From contig CM057480.1 in the NCBI GenBank assembly GCA_030035585.1, positions 3,455,001 to 3,519,000 of the forward strand: a stretch of 64,000 nucleotides of DNA, written 5' to 3'. This document shows, in pieces, positions 46,520 to 57,829 of this stretch; the first letter of the stretch is position 1; each line of letters opens with the position of its first letter. Made by a program: the position numbers and the translations under genes. This DNA comes from Dugong dugon. Lineage: Eukaryota > Chordata > Mammalia > Sirenia > Dugongidae. The notes below the pieces were generated by a model. The model saw only the letters and a program-made list of their open reading frames with translations. It made no database searches and was not told where the DNA came from.

Positions 46520-46656
46520 TAGCTCTGCTGCTAACCAAAAGGTCCCCGGTTTCAATCCACCAGCTGCTCCTTGGAAACCCTATGGGGCAGTTCTGTTCTG
46601 TCCTATAGGGTTGCTATGAGTTGGAATCGACTCGACGGCAATGCGTTTTTTTTTTT
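46520..46656 (+). mobile_element. AfroSINE, short form, sense, slightly 5'-truncated
   Basis: It begins inside the head (agctctgctgctaaccaaaa) and runs through 'ctatggggcagttctgttct' to 'gagttggaatcgactcgacg' and a T run. It lies 46 bp from the antisense copy. Confidence 0.93.
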
Positions 46657-47289
46657 ACTTACTAAACAGCATCTAGCTGGTGGTCTCAGAGGAATGATTA
46701 GAACTTAACAAAAGAGACTATCTTAAATTATTAGACAATTTCCTCTCTCTGGTCTGTTTTATGGGCTGAAAATACTCCCCTGGACTTGCTACTTCTGTCT
46801 GCCAAGGTTGAACTGAAAAGACGCCCACAACACAGATCCCTTCTTTGTGGCAGGAAAAACCATTACTTTCCTGAAAGATAATTTTTCCACTGAGGTTCAA
46901 GAACTCACCAGAACACTTGCAAAAGTCTTGGTCTATGGTCTAAGACAGAGAATCTCTTTCCTTTGGTGGACATTTTTTACGATTTTTTCCCAGGTTTGTC
47001 CATTTAAGGCTTCAGTCAATTACTAGTTAAACAAACAGTTCACAGGAAGTAAATTCCATATTTTCCTTTGTACAACGATAAGATAGAAGCAGGGTCCAGT
47101 AGCTTGGGAAAGTCTTGTTTTCTGGAGAGCTGTATGCACACAAGACACCCCCTTCACCACCCGGCATTTTTCTCATTCTAAATAGACATGAGATGTTTGA
47201 GGGGATAGGATGGAGGGGGCCAGTAGTCTCACGTCTTCCTAATATCAGCATGTATGGACTTTAAGAAAGACAGATTTATGAAAATATAA

Positions 47290-47678
47290 GGAACACCAAG
47301 AAAGAATTGATGCCTTTGAATCATGGTGTTGATGAAGAATATTGAATATACCATGGACTGCCAGAAGAATGAACAAATCTGTCTTGGAAGAAGTACAGCC
47401 AGAATGCTCCTTAGAAGCAAGGATGTTGAGACTTTGTCTCATGTACTTTGGACATGCTATCAGAAGGGACCAGTCCCTGGAGAAGGACATCATGCTTGGT
47501 AGAGGGTCAGCGAAAGAGAGGAAGACCCTGAATGAGATGGACTGACACAGTGGCTGCAACAATGGGCTCAAGCAAAAGAATGATTGTGAAGATGGCGCAG
47601 GACTGGGCAGAGTTTTGTTCTGTCGTACATGGGTTCACTACGGGTTGGAACCGACTTGACAGCACCTAACAATAATAT
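47290..47678 (+). mobile_element. RTE-type LINE 3' end, sense
   Basis: A 390-bp copy of the ORF2 end ('gaatattgaatataccatgg', 'gaagtacagccagaatgctc', 'catgctatcagaagggacca') through to the AfroSINE-like tail 'gggttggaaccgacttgaca'. The frame 47342-47545 is open and reads the QPECSLEARM...YFGHAIRRDQ pattern, but it is only a fragment. Confidence 0.9.
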
Positions 47679-48214
47679 GACAACATCATTGAAACAGACT
47701 CTCACAGTTCCTTAGGCTTCCCAGCTTCTCCAAACTGGTACCCAACATGAGGTTCAGATATTCTTCCACCAGTGATTTGGCTTCAGGACAGACCTGTCTT
47801 CTGGACAGATCACTTAGCGGGGTGGGTGGTAAGAGTGGATGGCCTCAGAAGGCCTCTGACAGCATTATGAAGCTTGTTAAACTCACGTCTTCCACGGGAT
47901 TCAGAACAGCCTGTCATTAGGGCCCAAAGGGTCTTGAGCTTCAAGTGGCAGGGGCCCTTTCTCACTTCTTCCAGTTCCTAGATAACTTGTATTCACTTTT
48001 TCTTTGCTACCCCTCAGTCTCTGCACTTAAGTTTATGAGACGCTAGACTCTGTGTGCCTAGATACCAGCGTGGTGCTCGGTGAATGTTTGATGAATACAT
48101 GGCTTCTGAGGTTCTCTGCAGTTATACCTTCTTAATTCTGAAAATTTGCTTTGCCTCTGATAAAAATAATCACAACCATAATTTTGGGGTGGGAGGCATA
48201 CGTGGCGAGAACAG

Positions 48215-48217
<3 letters not shown>

Positions 48218-48262
<45 letters not shown>
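48218..48262 (+). repeat. (CA)n microsatellite, about 22 units
   Basis: An uninterrupted CA run of 45 bp. Open frames on both strands here are simple-repeat artefacts. Confidence 0.98.
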
Positions 48263-48264
<2 letters not shown>

Positions 48265-48514
48265 GAAAATGGAAGGAAATAGGAAGATAGAAAGCATCTA
48301 CTAATATGACAGAAGGAAAGCCAACTACTGTACTCATAACAGTGAATGCACATCACAAACCTCTGCTAAAAATTCAGGTCGAGCATAAAGAAATCTAAAA
48401 TTCAATTACGTTTATTTTTAAAAGGAAAACTTAAATAACATGATAAAAATATTTAAAGGGAAATAAGCCATATCAGGCAAATAAAAAAAATACTAAGGGG
48501 GTGGAAATATTATT

Positions 48515-48790
48515 ACAGTGAAACCTGTGAAAACCAGGATTCGACAGGACCACCTCATTTTTCCAGGTCTCGCTTCTCTACCGCTATTAGTGACAAATAT
48601 TTGAGTTTTCCTTTTCCGACAGGTTTCCGCCTTACACAGGTTCTGGCTTTCGCAGAAAGCAGTGGAAATCATAACAAAAGTACCAAACAAGACAGGATAT
48701 CGTTTTATTTGGATCTGGATGTAATCCACAATGAAGATATCCCTGTTACGACCCTTCATCGTACTGAGTAACGTGACAAGCTGAAATATG
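48515..48790. mobile_element. Possible DNA-transposon-like fragment
   Basis: It starts 'acagtgaaacctgtgaaaac', with related words repeated inside (cgacaggtttccgccttaca, caggttctggctttcgcaga). This recalls ends of old DNA elements, but I cannot name a family. Confidence 0.3.
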
Positions 48791-49753
48791 TACAACAAAG
48801 GGGGAATGAAGAGAATGATGATAGATGAGAAAAACGAGCTTCTGTCTCAAGCTTCCTGGGAGTGACTGTGAGAGGGATTAGGGATTTTTATGTGTTTTCC
48901 CTCCATTTTTTAAATTTTTAATTCATTTCTATTTCTGTTGCCTGGTACTTTGAAGGCAGACAATCTTTATCCCCATTCATTAACTACTATTTTAAAAATA
49001 TTTACTATGTTCCAGGGGTTGTACTGTGTCAGAAAACAATATTAGGACTTTCCACAGCGAGTACGATGTGGAAGGGAGAGTGGTGAGAAATATGGTAACA
49101 TGGGCAGGCCTCCCCACCTTCTCTCATCTTGTCTTCTCTTTTGGCAGAAGGTCAAGGATTTTTACATTTTCAAAATAAACATGAGGATTCCATGTGTGGC
49201 CCCAAAGCAGAGTATTAAGGAAGACTCTAAGACAGCCCTTTCCTTGGAGTTCATCAACATTGATTTCTGCTCAATCGTCGCTGGAAGGAATGTGGCTTAC
49301 TTTTCCATGTAAGCAATTTTCAACGAGCGATTTCTCGAGAGTAAATAGTGCTTTGCAGCAAGTATAAAACTTCAGGAAACAGAAGATGCTAGCTTAAAAG
49401 TAGGTTGTTTTTCTTTAGTTGGAAGATGCTGGATGCAAGCCATGTGTTAATGTGTGTCATTAACCTCTAGGAGAACACTGGACCTGATACCAAAGTCTTA
49501 ATAACTCTTTAATGAAGTTGCCTTTGCAGGCATGGGACAGTCTCTCTGAACGGTGTGCATCAAAGAGATAGGCGCAGATAGCATTCAACTGCAGTCAAGC
49601 AGAATCAGGGAGAAGGAGATGTTAGGAGGGAGAACTCCTTAGTGACAATCCTTTTGACTCATTGCCTGTGCTCTCCACTGAACATCTGGGTCATTTTCAG
49701 TATAGCAGGACCTCAAAATGTTGATGTGTGCTGGGAGTATCCAAAGGCACTAT

Positions 49754-49962
49754 GCTGTTGTTGTCAGTGGCTATCAGGTTGGTTCCGACTCATGGCAACA
49801 CGCCGTGTGCAGAGCAGGACTGCTCCATAGGGTTTTCAAGGCTGTGATCTTTCAGAAAAAGATCATTGGGCCTGTCTTCCGAGGCGCCCCTGGGTGGGTT
49901 TGAACCACCACCCTCTTAGCTAGTAGTCAAGCACTTAACCATTTGTACCACCCAGGGACTCC
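49754..49962 (-). mobile_element. AfroSINE, third form, antisense
   Basis: 'gttgtcagtggctatcaggt', 'gctccatagggttttcaagg', 'ttgggcctgtcttccgaggc', head end 'cacccagggactcc'. Confidence 0.92.
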
Positions 49963-50129
49963 ATGTACCAAACATACTTTATTGTGGAAAATCACCTTTC
50001 CTCAAATCTATGGAGGCTGCTTCTGAAATTATTTTAGGAATCTTTACCTTTTAGCATCTTGAACTCTGCCCCATTGTAACATCCATCATTGCCACTTGGA
50101 ACTCTCTTCCTAACGAGATCTCTCAGCTA

Positions 50130-50590
50130 CTTGAAGACAAGGTCATGTTCCCCTCAGTCTTCTCCAGGCCCACCATTCCCACCTCCACTTGAAGACAAGG
50201 TCACGTTCCCTAAGTATTCTCCAGGCCCACCATTCCCACCTCCACTTGAAGACAAGGTCATGTTCCCCTCAGTCTCCTCCAGGCCCACCATTCCCACCTC
50301 CACTTGAAGACAAGGTCATGTTCCCCTCAGTCTCCTCCAGGCCCACCATTCCCACCTCCACTTGAAGACAAGGTCATGTTCCCCCTCAGTCTCCTCCAGG
50401 CCCACCATTCCCACCTCCACTTGAAGATAAGGTCATGTTCCCCTCAGTCTCCTTCAGGCCCACCATTCCCACCTCCACTTGAAGACAAGGTCATGTTCCC
50501 CTCAGTCTTCTCCAGGCCCACCATTCCCACCTCCACTTGAAGACAAGGTCATGTTCCCCTCAGTCTTCTCCAGGCCCACCATTCCATCTA
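50130..50590 (+). repeat. Minisatellite, 58-bp unit, eight copies
   Basis: Units begin with cttgaaga (acttgaaga in the first) at 50130, 50188, 50245, 50303, 50361, 50420, 50478 and 50536. Spacing is 57-59 bp and most units are nearly identical (aggtcatgttcccctcagtc, then caggcccaccattcccacct). The unit length is not a multiple of three, so the local open frames (for example 50089-50307 and 50304-50540) are artefacts. Confidence 0.97.
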
Positions 50591-50922
50591 CAGATAAACA
50601 TTCTTTATCTGTAAGATCACCTCCTTCCCCTGATTGTGCTCTAGTTTGACTTGCTTTCACTTAAAATTCTGTGCACAGAATTAACATGGTTTTCTCAAGG
50701 TGGCCTGATCTGCAAAGAATAGAAAGGACCTATCTGCCTCTGTTGAACTGAGTATTACATTGTTTTATTTTATTTTTTGTGCTCTAGTAGAAGAGTAGCA
50801 GTTAAATTATTGACATGAAAGATTAGCAACCCTATTAGACAGACCACTAAGTTCTGGATATTGCTTTTTAAGACGGATACATACCATGGCCCAAAGGAGA
50901 AACCTATCTGAAACAAAAAAAG

Positions 50923-51094
50923 GTGAACTCATGTGTGTCAGAGAAGAACTGTGCTCCATAGGGTTTTCAGTATCTGAATTTTCAGAAGGAGATCACCAGG
51001 ACTTTCTTCCAGGACACCTCTGAGTGGACTCCAACCTCCAACCTTCCAGTTAGCAGCCCAGAGAATAAACCATTTGCACCACCCGGGGACTCTC
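50923..51094 (-). mobile_element. AfroSINE, third form, antisense, tail-truncated
   Basis: 'gtgtgtcagagaagaactgt', 'cagtatctgaattttcagaa' and head end 'ccacccggggactc'. The tail end is cut short at the left. Confidence 0.9.
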
Positions 51095-52704
51095 TCCTGA
51101 GGGTACTCCCTTAATAAACCACTTTCACAAGAATCCATGTCTCAGCTTCTGCTTCTAGGCAGTCTTACCAAAGACAAAACCACCATTATTTTCCCCAGTG
51201 GTTGTCAGTTGGACATTTATGAAAGTGAATGATTCTTTGGACTGCACAATGACTGTCTAAGGGAACTTGAAAATTTAGGCAATGAAATTCAGCCATTTTG
51301 CTAAATACCTGTTTAGAAAATGAGTCCATTTAATATGCCGTGTCTTCTAAGTAGATTCCAACTAAGAACATTTAGTTACTTTAAAAATAATTTTGGAAAT
51401 GTGGGATCTGCCGCTTGAACTTTCACTGGCTGTAAACAGAAGAATGGAGTTCCCTGAAACACCTACTTAATTGATGGAGCAGACCCATGTCATGAGTTAG
51501 TTCCACTAGTGTATGTCGACTTGTTCAAGTCTTTGACATTTCAGTGATACACAGATTACCATAAGGAAATTCAATGGTCTCCTGGAAAGAGTCACTGTAG
51601 ACAGTTAATTCAGTGTACAGATGGATTGTCATAGATGGAATGCATTTAACTGATGTACAGTGAAGAGAAGTCCCCTTACTCCCTAATTCCTAGGTCAAGG
51701 CCTAAGGCTGGCAAGGGTTGATCTGCTTGGTGAAGGAAGAATGTCCATCCTAACAAGTACAAAAGGCAGCTCAGAAGTCTCCCAGTCTAAGGCATCGGTG
51801 ACCCAAAGGCTGGGGCATTCCAGCATTGGGGCTGGCAGGCACACCTGACTGCCTATTTCTCTCATATCTCCATGAAGAGTTGGGCTGATTATCTTTGGCT
51901 GGCATAGGTGACCAAATGTGCTGGGAAGGGATAGTCAAAAGAGGTGACCACAAAGTGTAGCAAGGTCCAGGAGGCAAGATTAGGTTAACCAGAGGGCATG
52001 CTCACAGTACCTGTCACGAGCCAGGGGGACCGGGAGCCAGGTCAGTAGGGCAGGAGCAGTTTTAGTGTCAAGTCCAAGGGCAGAGTTGGCAACAGGGAAT
52101 GAGGTACAGAGTCAAGGAGCTAAGGAAGTCAGAAACAGATGGGCAGTGAATGAGGCTGGGGTCTTGGTCTGTTGGTCACTGGCCTTGTGGTGAACATGGG
52201 GCCTTTCCAGCTGTAAGACACCAGGTCAGGCTGCACAGGCAGTCAGGGAAGGCACAAACGGTAGGGCCTTATGAAGCCAACTCTGAGTGCCCATTCCTAC
52301 TAAGAAATCCCAGACAGGGAGGATGCCACATTCATTCCATTTTTAAAGAAATATCCATCAGCTGGAAAGTGTACAAATGGGATGTGAGATTTCTTGGCCA
52401 TTATATAACCTTTTGTTCTCGGTTGAAAAGAAAAAGAAAAAAGAAACAGCTTTAATATCTTTTCTGAAATGTCATTCTAAGGGGATAACAACGGGTGGTT
52501 TTCTGCCAGAATCTAGAATATAAAGATGATCTGTGGCTTGAAGGAAACAAATGTCCAGGTGATGTATGTGGAGACAGGGGGCTCTGTGTGACCTTCAGAT
52601 TCAATGTTTCCTCCAAGATCTAGGTTTGGAGGGTGAAGACAGAGAAAGAGGGTGGATTATTCTGATCCATTATCACAGACTCAAAAAGCTTTGGGCATTG
52701 TTTT

Positions 52705-52899
52705 GTAGTCCCTGCATGGTGCAGATGGTTACGTGCATGGCTGCTATCTGAAAGGTTGAAGGTTTGAGATCACCCAGAGGCCCCTTGAAAGAAAATGCTG
52801 GCAATCTACTTCTGAAAAATCAGCCATGAAAATCCTATGCAGCACAGTTCTACTTCAACACGTGTGGGGCCACTGTGAGTCAGAACTGACTTAGCAACT
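52705..52899 (+). mobile_element. AfroSINE, third form, sense
   Basis: 'gtagtccctgcatggtgcag', 'cttgaaagaaaatgctggca', 'gaaaaatcagccatgaaaat' and tail 'gagtcagaactgacttagca'. Confidence 0.9.
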
Positions 52900-53673
52900 G
52901 TTTTTTTTATGAATCGTTTCAGGACGCCTCTGTTCCTTTCTCTCCCTGTGTCCTTCCTTCTGCCTCTTCTCTCTTCCTCTTTCCATTCGCCTCATCTTGC
53001 CTCTCTAATCCCTTTTTTCTCTCCTAGGAGGAGTCTACTATTTGGTTTGTTTTGTTTTTATCTTTTAAAGGAGCAGTGTGATTTGTTGACTCTGTGTTTT
53101 CTTCTTCCTTTCTTTTTTAAGATATAAAAGCAGCTACAGTATAAATTTAATTCTGATAAGAGAAAAGCACAAAGCACCTTTTCTTGTGATATTCAAAACA
53201 GAGTCTTTTCAAAATTGTCACTGTACTTGAGGTATTTCTAGAATCCTCTTCAGGCCAATGACTGAAATACCTCAGAATCTAAGAAGGGCCTTGGGTGCAC
53301 GCTCGTTTCCGTTACTCATTCTTAAAAATACACATTCTGTTTGTCTGTTCACACGTGTCACAGTGAGAGTTAAAATAAAGGCTCATCACCTATTGAAGGG
53401 GTATGGCTCGCACCGCCTGGAGAAGGCCTGGTGGAAATCTGTGTGGAAGTTGAAAGTAATGCATCAGGTTCAGCAGCGGAGCAGACACAAAAACTAAGTT
53501 GGAGGCCAAGTTGCCAAAGTTCTGCGGGCGAGGATCATGATGAGCTCCACCTGTACTGAGAACAAAGGCCAGGCATCTCTTCCAGGTGAAGAGACGCTGA
53601 GGTGAGAGCTCCAAGACTTGCCAGAATCTATTGAACACGAACAGGTTCAGCAACCCAGAGACCATTCTATGCC

Positions 53674-54090
53674 CTGTGGTAGACTGGATCGTTGACCTCA
53701 TACTTCACCCCTCCCTGGATCCACACCCTTTGCCAGGTGGCTTTGCAGTCTCTGCCACGAGATGTGGTATGCACTTCTCCTCCCCTGACGTGGGGCTTGG
53801 CTACAAGACTTACTGTAGCTAGTGGAACACCAAAGACGTGGTGGTGTGCCACCCCGAATCCAAGGCCTTCAGAAGCTTTGCCTGTTTCCATTTGTCCTGG
53901 CCATCAGAAGAACATGGCCTGGCTAGCCCACTGGTCACGGGAGGAGTAAGAGACACGTCGAACAGAAAGAAGGCACAGTAACTGGGTCCAGCTGATTTGA
54001 AGATGGCTGAGTGAGAGTAACTGGTGGCTGGAGTTTGGGGGTAGTTTGCTATGCAGCATTATTGCAGCAATCCTTGACTGATATAAACAC
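53674..54090 (+). mobile_element. Old LTR- or MER-like repeat
   Basis: It runs from 'ctgtggtagactggatcgtt' to 'gcagcaatccttgactgata'. The composition and the ending are typical of an old LTR-like interspersed repeat, but I cannot settle the family. Confidence 0.5.
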
Positions 54091-54175
54091 TATTCCTAAA
54101 TGTTGCCCGTCTGAAGGAAGAACATTAATAATACTAGAAAATGACAGTGTGAATAGATGATGGTATTCTAAAGAT

Positions 54176-54361
54176 GGGGGTCCCTGCGTGCTGCAAATGG
54201 TTAATGCCCTCAGCTGCTAACCAAAAGGTTGGAGGTGCCTTGGAGGAAAGAAAGAGGTGCCTACTTCAGAAAAATCAGCCATTGAAAACCCTATAGGGCA
54301 CAGTTCTGCTCTGACACATACTGGGGTCACTGTGAACTGAGGTCGACTTGATGGTCACTGG
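54176..54361 (+). mobile_element. AfroSINE, third form, sense
   Basis: 'ggggtccctgcgtgctgcaa', 'gcctacttcagaaaaatcag', 'ctatagggcacagttctgct', tail 'gaggtcgacttgatgg'. Some of the head-to-middle joint is deleted. Confidence 0.9.
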
Positions 54362-54839
54362 TGATTCTAAAGATGAAGATGGGTCTCGTGTGTTTGTTCA
54401 TAAGAGGAGTTGACATCACTCCTGATTTCAAACATCCCACTCCTTAGAATGGCCGTTGGGGAAGGATGAGGGGAATTGCAGAACTCTGCCTTCCTGGATG
54501 TATTGTAAACCACAGACATATCCAAGTTCAGTGATGGCCTCTTTGGGAAGCAACACACACTCCAAACTTCATTTCACAGAATATCAGGCAATTAGAGTCA
54601 GAAAAGGTCTAAACCTAACAGAAGTCAAACTACCCGCTACTGGCAAGGCAACCCCTTCATTTACAAGTCAAGTGCGTCTATCAATAGTTAGGTTCTTATT
54701 GGAATCTGCCTCTTAATCTTCCCCTCTCGTTCCCAACCCTTCCCTGGAAAGGGACATGGTATTTTAAAACACAGCTGTAAATCCTAAGTCTTTTCCACAC
54801 CAAACTCCCAGAGTTTCCTCACAATTTTATTTTCACATA

Positions 54840-55018
54840 AAAAACCCATTGCCGTCAAGTCCATTCCGACTCATAGCGACCCCATAGGGTTTCCAAGGCC
54901 GTAAATCTCTACAGAAGCAGACTGTCACATCCTTCTCCTGAGGAGCCACTGGTGGTTTCAAACTGCCAACCTTTCAGTTAGCAGTCTATCGCTTTAACCA
55001 CTGTGCCACCAGGGCTCC
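54840..55018 (-). mobile_element. AfroSINE, long form, antisense
   Basis: 'aaacccattgccgtcaagtc', 'ggccgtaaatctctacagaa', head end 'gtgccaccagggctcc'. Part of the tail half (the agagtagaactgc words) is deleted. Confidence 0.92.
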
Positions 55019-55788
55019 TTCCACATGTCACTCGCCGTTCTGACTACCTAGAACCTCTCGTTTGTCAGGGTCCCTTATACTACATGAAATGCAGAATTAG
55101 CGACAATCTCTGAGGTGTAGGTGAAGCACTGCTGTATAAATGAGAGACTAAATATTCTCTGTTATCTGGATATTATCTTTTCAATTATTTCTATTAGGTT
55201 TTTTTTTCCCCCTGCTAAATTAATTTGGTTTACTTTCTGGATATCTTTCTGTACCTCAGGAGTGTGATGATTATTTTTTCCATTAATAATAATAATACCA
55301 GTCCCAATGCACTCTCTGAGTACCTACCAGGTGCCAGGTACACCCCTCTGCTAGTTTATTAATCCATGGAAAATCCCAGGGCTGGTGTTATCATCGCCAC
55401 ATTAAAATGAGGACATAGGTTCAGAGAAAGTAAGCCTCTGGTGCGAGATCCAGCTGCACAGGGCTCAAATGCAGGTGGTCAGACTCCAGGCTCATGGTCC
55501 TTCTGTGATAGTCACTCCCTCATCTCATTTTATCTGGGAGGGGACGGGGCTAATGATGTCACTGGGGTAGCTTGGAGCAAAGATGGGTCAGCGTTCCCCC
55601 CATTGCGTGCACCACACAGGAAGGTACCTCTTTGCCTGCTTTGAACTTAAGTGGTTTTGTACCACATGGCTTACAAAGTCATTATAATTGGCATTGGAGC
55701 TAAGATGGCAAGGAGCCAACAAGGGCCAGTCTTGTGATCTTCAGCAAAGGTTGTTGGCCTCCTGTTACAGTGGGCACCGCTGTAGCCA

Positions 55789-55945
55789 TGGAGCCCTAGT
55801 GGCACAGTGGTTAAGAGCTTGGCTGCTCACCAAAAGGTAGGCAGTTCGAATCTACCAGCCACTCCTTGGAAACCCTATGAGGTAGTTCTACTCTATCCTA
55901 TGTGGTCACTATGAATTGGACGCAATTTGACGGTAAAGGGCTTGA
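55789..55945 (+). mobile_element. AfroSINE, short form, sense
   Basis: A complete head 'ggagccctagtggcacagtg', 'cagttcgaatctaccagcca', and a diverged tail 'gaattggacgcaatttgacg'. Confidence 0.92.
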
Positions 55946-55974
55946 CGGGTGGGCTTGTTGATGCCCCGCCCCGA

Positions 55975-56440
55975 TACCTTTACTGGGTGTGGAAGGCAGA
56001 AAATGGCCCCCCAAACATGTCTGCATTCTAATCGCTGGCCGCTGTTGGGTTACATGGCAAAGGGGATTAAAGTTGCACACAGAAGTAAGGTTGCTAATCA
56101 GCTGTCCTTGAGATGGTGAGATTATCCTGGATTACCTGGGTGGGTCCAATGTAATCACAGGGGACCTTGTAAGTAAAAGTGAAGGCAGAAGGGTGAGAAC
56201 TAAAGACATGGAACCGTGAGAAAGAATCGACCGGCCACTGCTGGCTTTGAAGATGGAAGGAGGATCACAAGTCAAGGAATGTGGGCCAACTCTAGAAGGT
56301 GAAAAAAGGCAAGAAAAGAATTCCCCCCTAGAGCCTCCAGAGATGAACACAGCTCTGGTGACACCTTGCTTTTCGCCCAGTGAGACCCATATTGGGCTCT
56401 GACCTCCAGAACTGTAAGGTAGTACATCTGCTGAGAGATG
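55975..56440 (+). mobile_element. MLT1-like LTR
   Basis: 'ggtgggtccaatgtaatcac', 'aaggaatgtgggccaactct', 'cccctagagcctccagagat' and 'gacctccagaactgtaaggt' follow the order of MLT1-type MaLR LTRs. The 175-codon open frame on the minus strand (56132-56659) overlaps it and has no domain. Confidence 0.7.
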
Positions 56441-57829
56441 CCAGAAGGCAAGGTTACAAGACAGATCATCTTTTTGTCCAGGGCCACCCTGGGCCCTGGT
56501 TGCCAGCCTGGGAAGTCGGGGCTCTTGATCCGCATGGTGTTCTTCCCCTGAAGCATTCACTGCAAAGGCCGAATGCTGGAGCCTCCAGGGAGCATGTGAG
56601 CAGGAGCCCTGGCTTAGGGCCACATCCGGGGCCACAGGGTGGGGATGGCCTCCTCCCACGCCCGTGTCTTTGTCTGTTGCTTTCCCTTCGTGTTCCTTCA
56701 GGCGTGGCAGGAATTTGACCGGCTACCTATCTGGGGTATCAGCACTATGTTAGGAAAAGAGTCCATGGCTGGGTCAGCCTTGGCCTCTTTTGATTCCCAG
56801 CCTCATTTTCTTTTCCTAATTTCAGGCTTCTGCCCTTGACCACTTCCCCAATCCCCCCTTGAGAGCAAACACAGGCCTGTCTCCTTCCCGTTTCACCTGT
56901 TCTGCTGTGATTGTTTTGTCAATTTACCGAGATGTGCCGTTGTTTGAAGTGACGGGTGGAAAGGCATTGTTGTGAGTCCTCTCAAAGTCCCTTTATGGCT
57001 TCTGCCATCTGTTGGGTCACTGGGTTTCTGACACAGGAGAGGCAGTGAACTGTGGAATCTCTGTGCGCATGGCTCGGAATGGCTCATATTTCCCTTCTAG
57101 CTGGGACATTTTATAGGTCATTGTCTCCTTCTGGGTACAGCCCCTAAGACTCCCAGGCTGCTGCCTCTTCTCTGATCTACCATAACTGAGTCATTTTCTG
57201 GGCCAGAGTTGTTATGGAGGCTGAGTCATACCTCCTGCCTACTTCAGTGCCTCGCCAAGGACTTCCGGCCCCAGAATCATCCCTCTCCACACCTGCCTGT
57301 CTGGGTCACTCACCTGTAACTTACCAAGCAGTAGATCTCCTCCCAAGCTACCCCAGACAGATAAACACTACATGCTCTGCCGTGGATCCTGTGGTGTGTT
57401 CAGGAGAACGGAAGCGCTCATTCCCCCACTGCCCACCGAGTCCCTCCCTGCTAATTGCCCTTGGCCAAAAGTAGCCTCTTTGTTCAAGATAATGCCTCTT
57501 CCCAGGAGCTGCTCATATGCAGTGACGGGTTGCAGAGGTACAAAGACCTAGCCCCTTGGATCACTGCAAGATAACTCAAAAGGCTTAGAGCTCTCTGTAG
57601 GATTGACTGAAGTCTTCGTTACAACTTTACTGCAACCCAACTCCTCCCTCTGCCCAGTCCTGTTTCCCTTAACTTTTCACAAATATTGTTCAAAAAGCAC
57701 TTGCCAATAAATCTCCTACACGTAAATCTCTGAGGCACAGCGTTGTGGGGAACTGGGCCTGTACACCATTCTCACTCAGCTTCTCAGGAGGCACTGGGAC
57801 CTGGAGGAAGGGGCGGGGGAAGGCCTTAC

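Larger units (their letters stand above)
19702..57829 (-). other. STAC: STAC intron 2 (38,128 bp)
   Basis: The intron runs from the exon 2 donor (GTAAGG) to the exon 3 acceptor (CTGACAG) and is mostly interspersed repeats, listed separately. Stretches in which I see neither gene nor nameable repeat include 19940-21400, 22140-23400, 24640-25380, 25450-25970, 26140-27240, 28450-29160, 29370-30170, 41790-42640, 44740-46280 (apart from short tandem and simple repeats), 46660-47290, 47680-48210, 48800-49750, 51100-52700, 52900-53670, 55020-55790 and 56440-57829. Confidence 0.9.

Noticed and set aside
48058-48356. Cys-Val repeat and Thr-His repeat open frames
   Set aside because: They are translations of the (CA)n microsatellite.
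50089-50586. Possible CRISPR-like array or repeat-protein gene
   Set aside because: The 58-bp units abut without unique spacers, so it is a minisatellite. The unit length is not divisible by three, so the repeated peptide is an artefact.
56132-56659. 175-codon minus-strand open frame, the longest in the window
   Set aside because: It overlaps an MLT1-like LTR and its flank, has no domain, and its composition follows the repeat.
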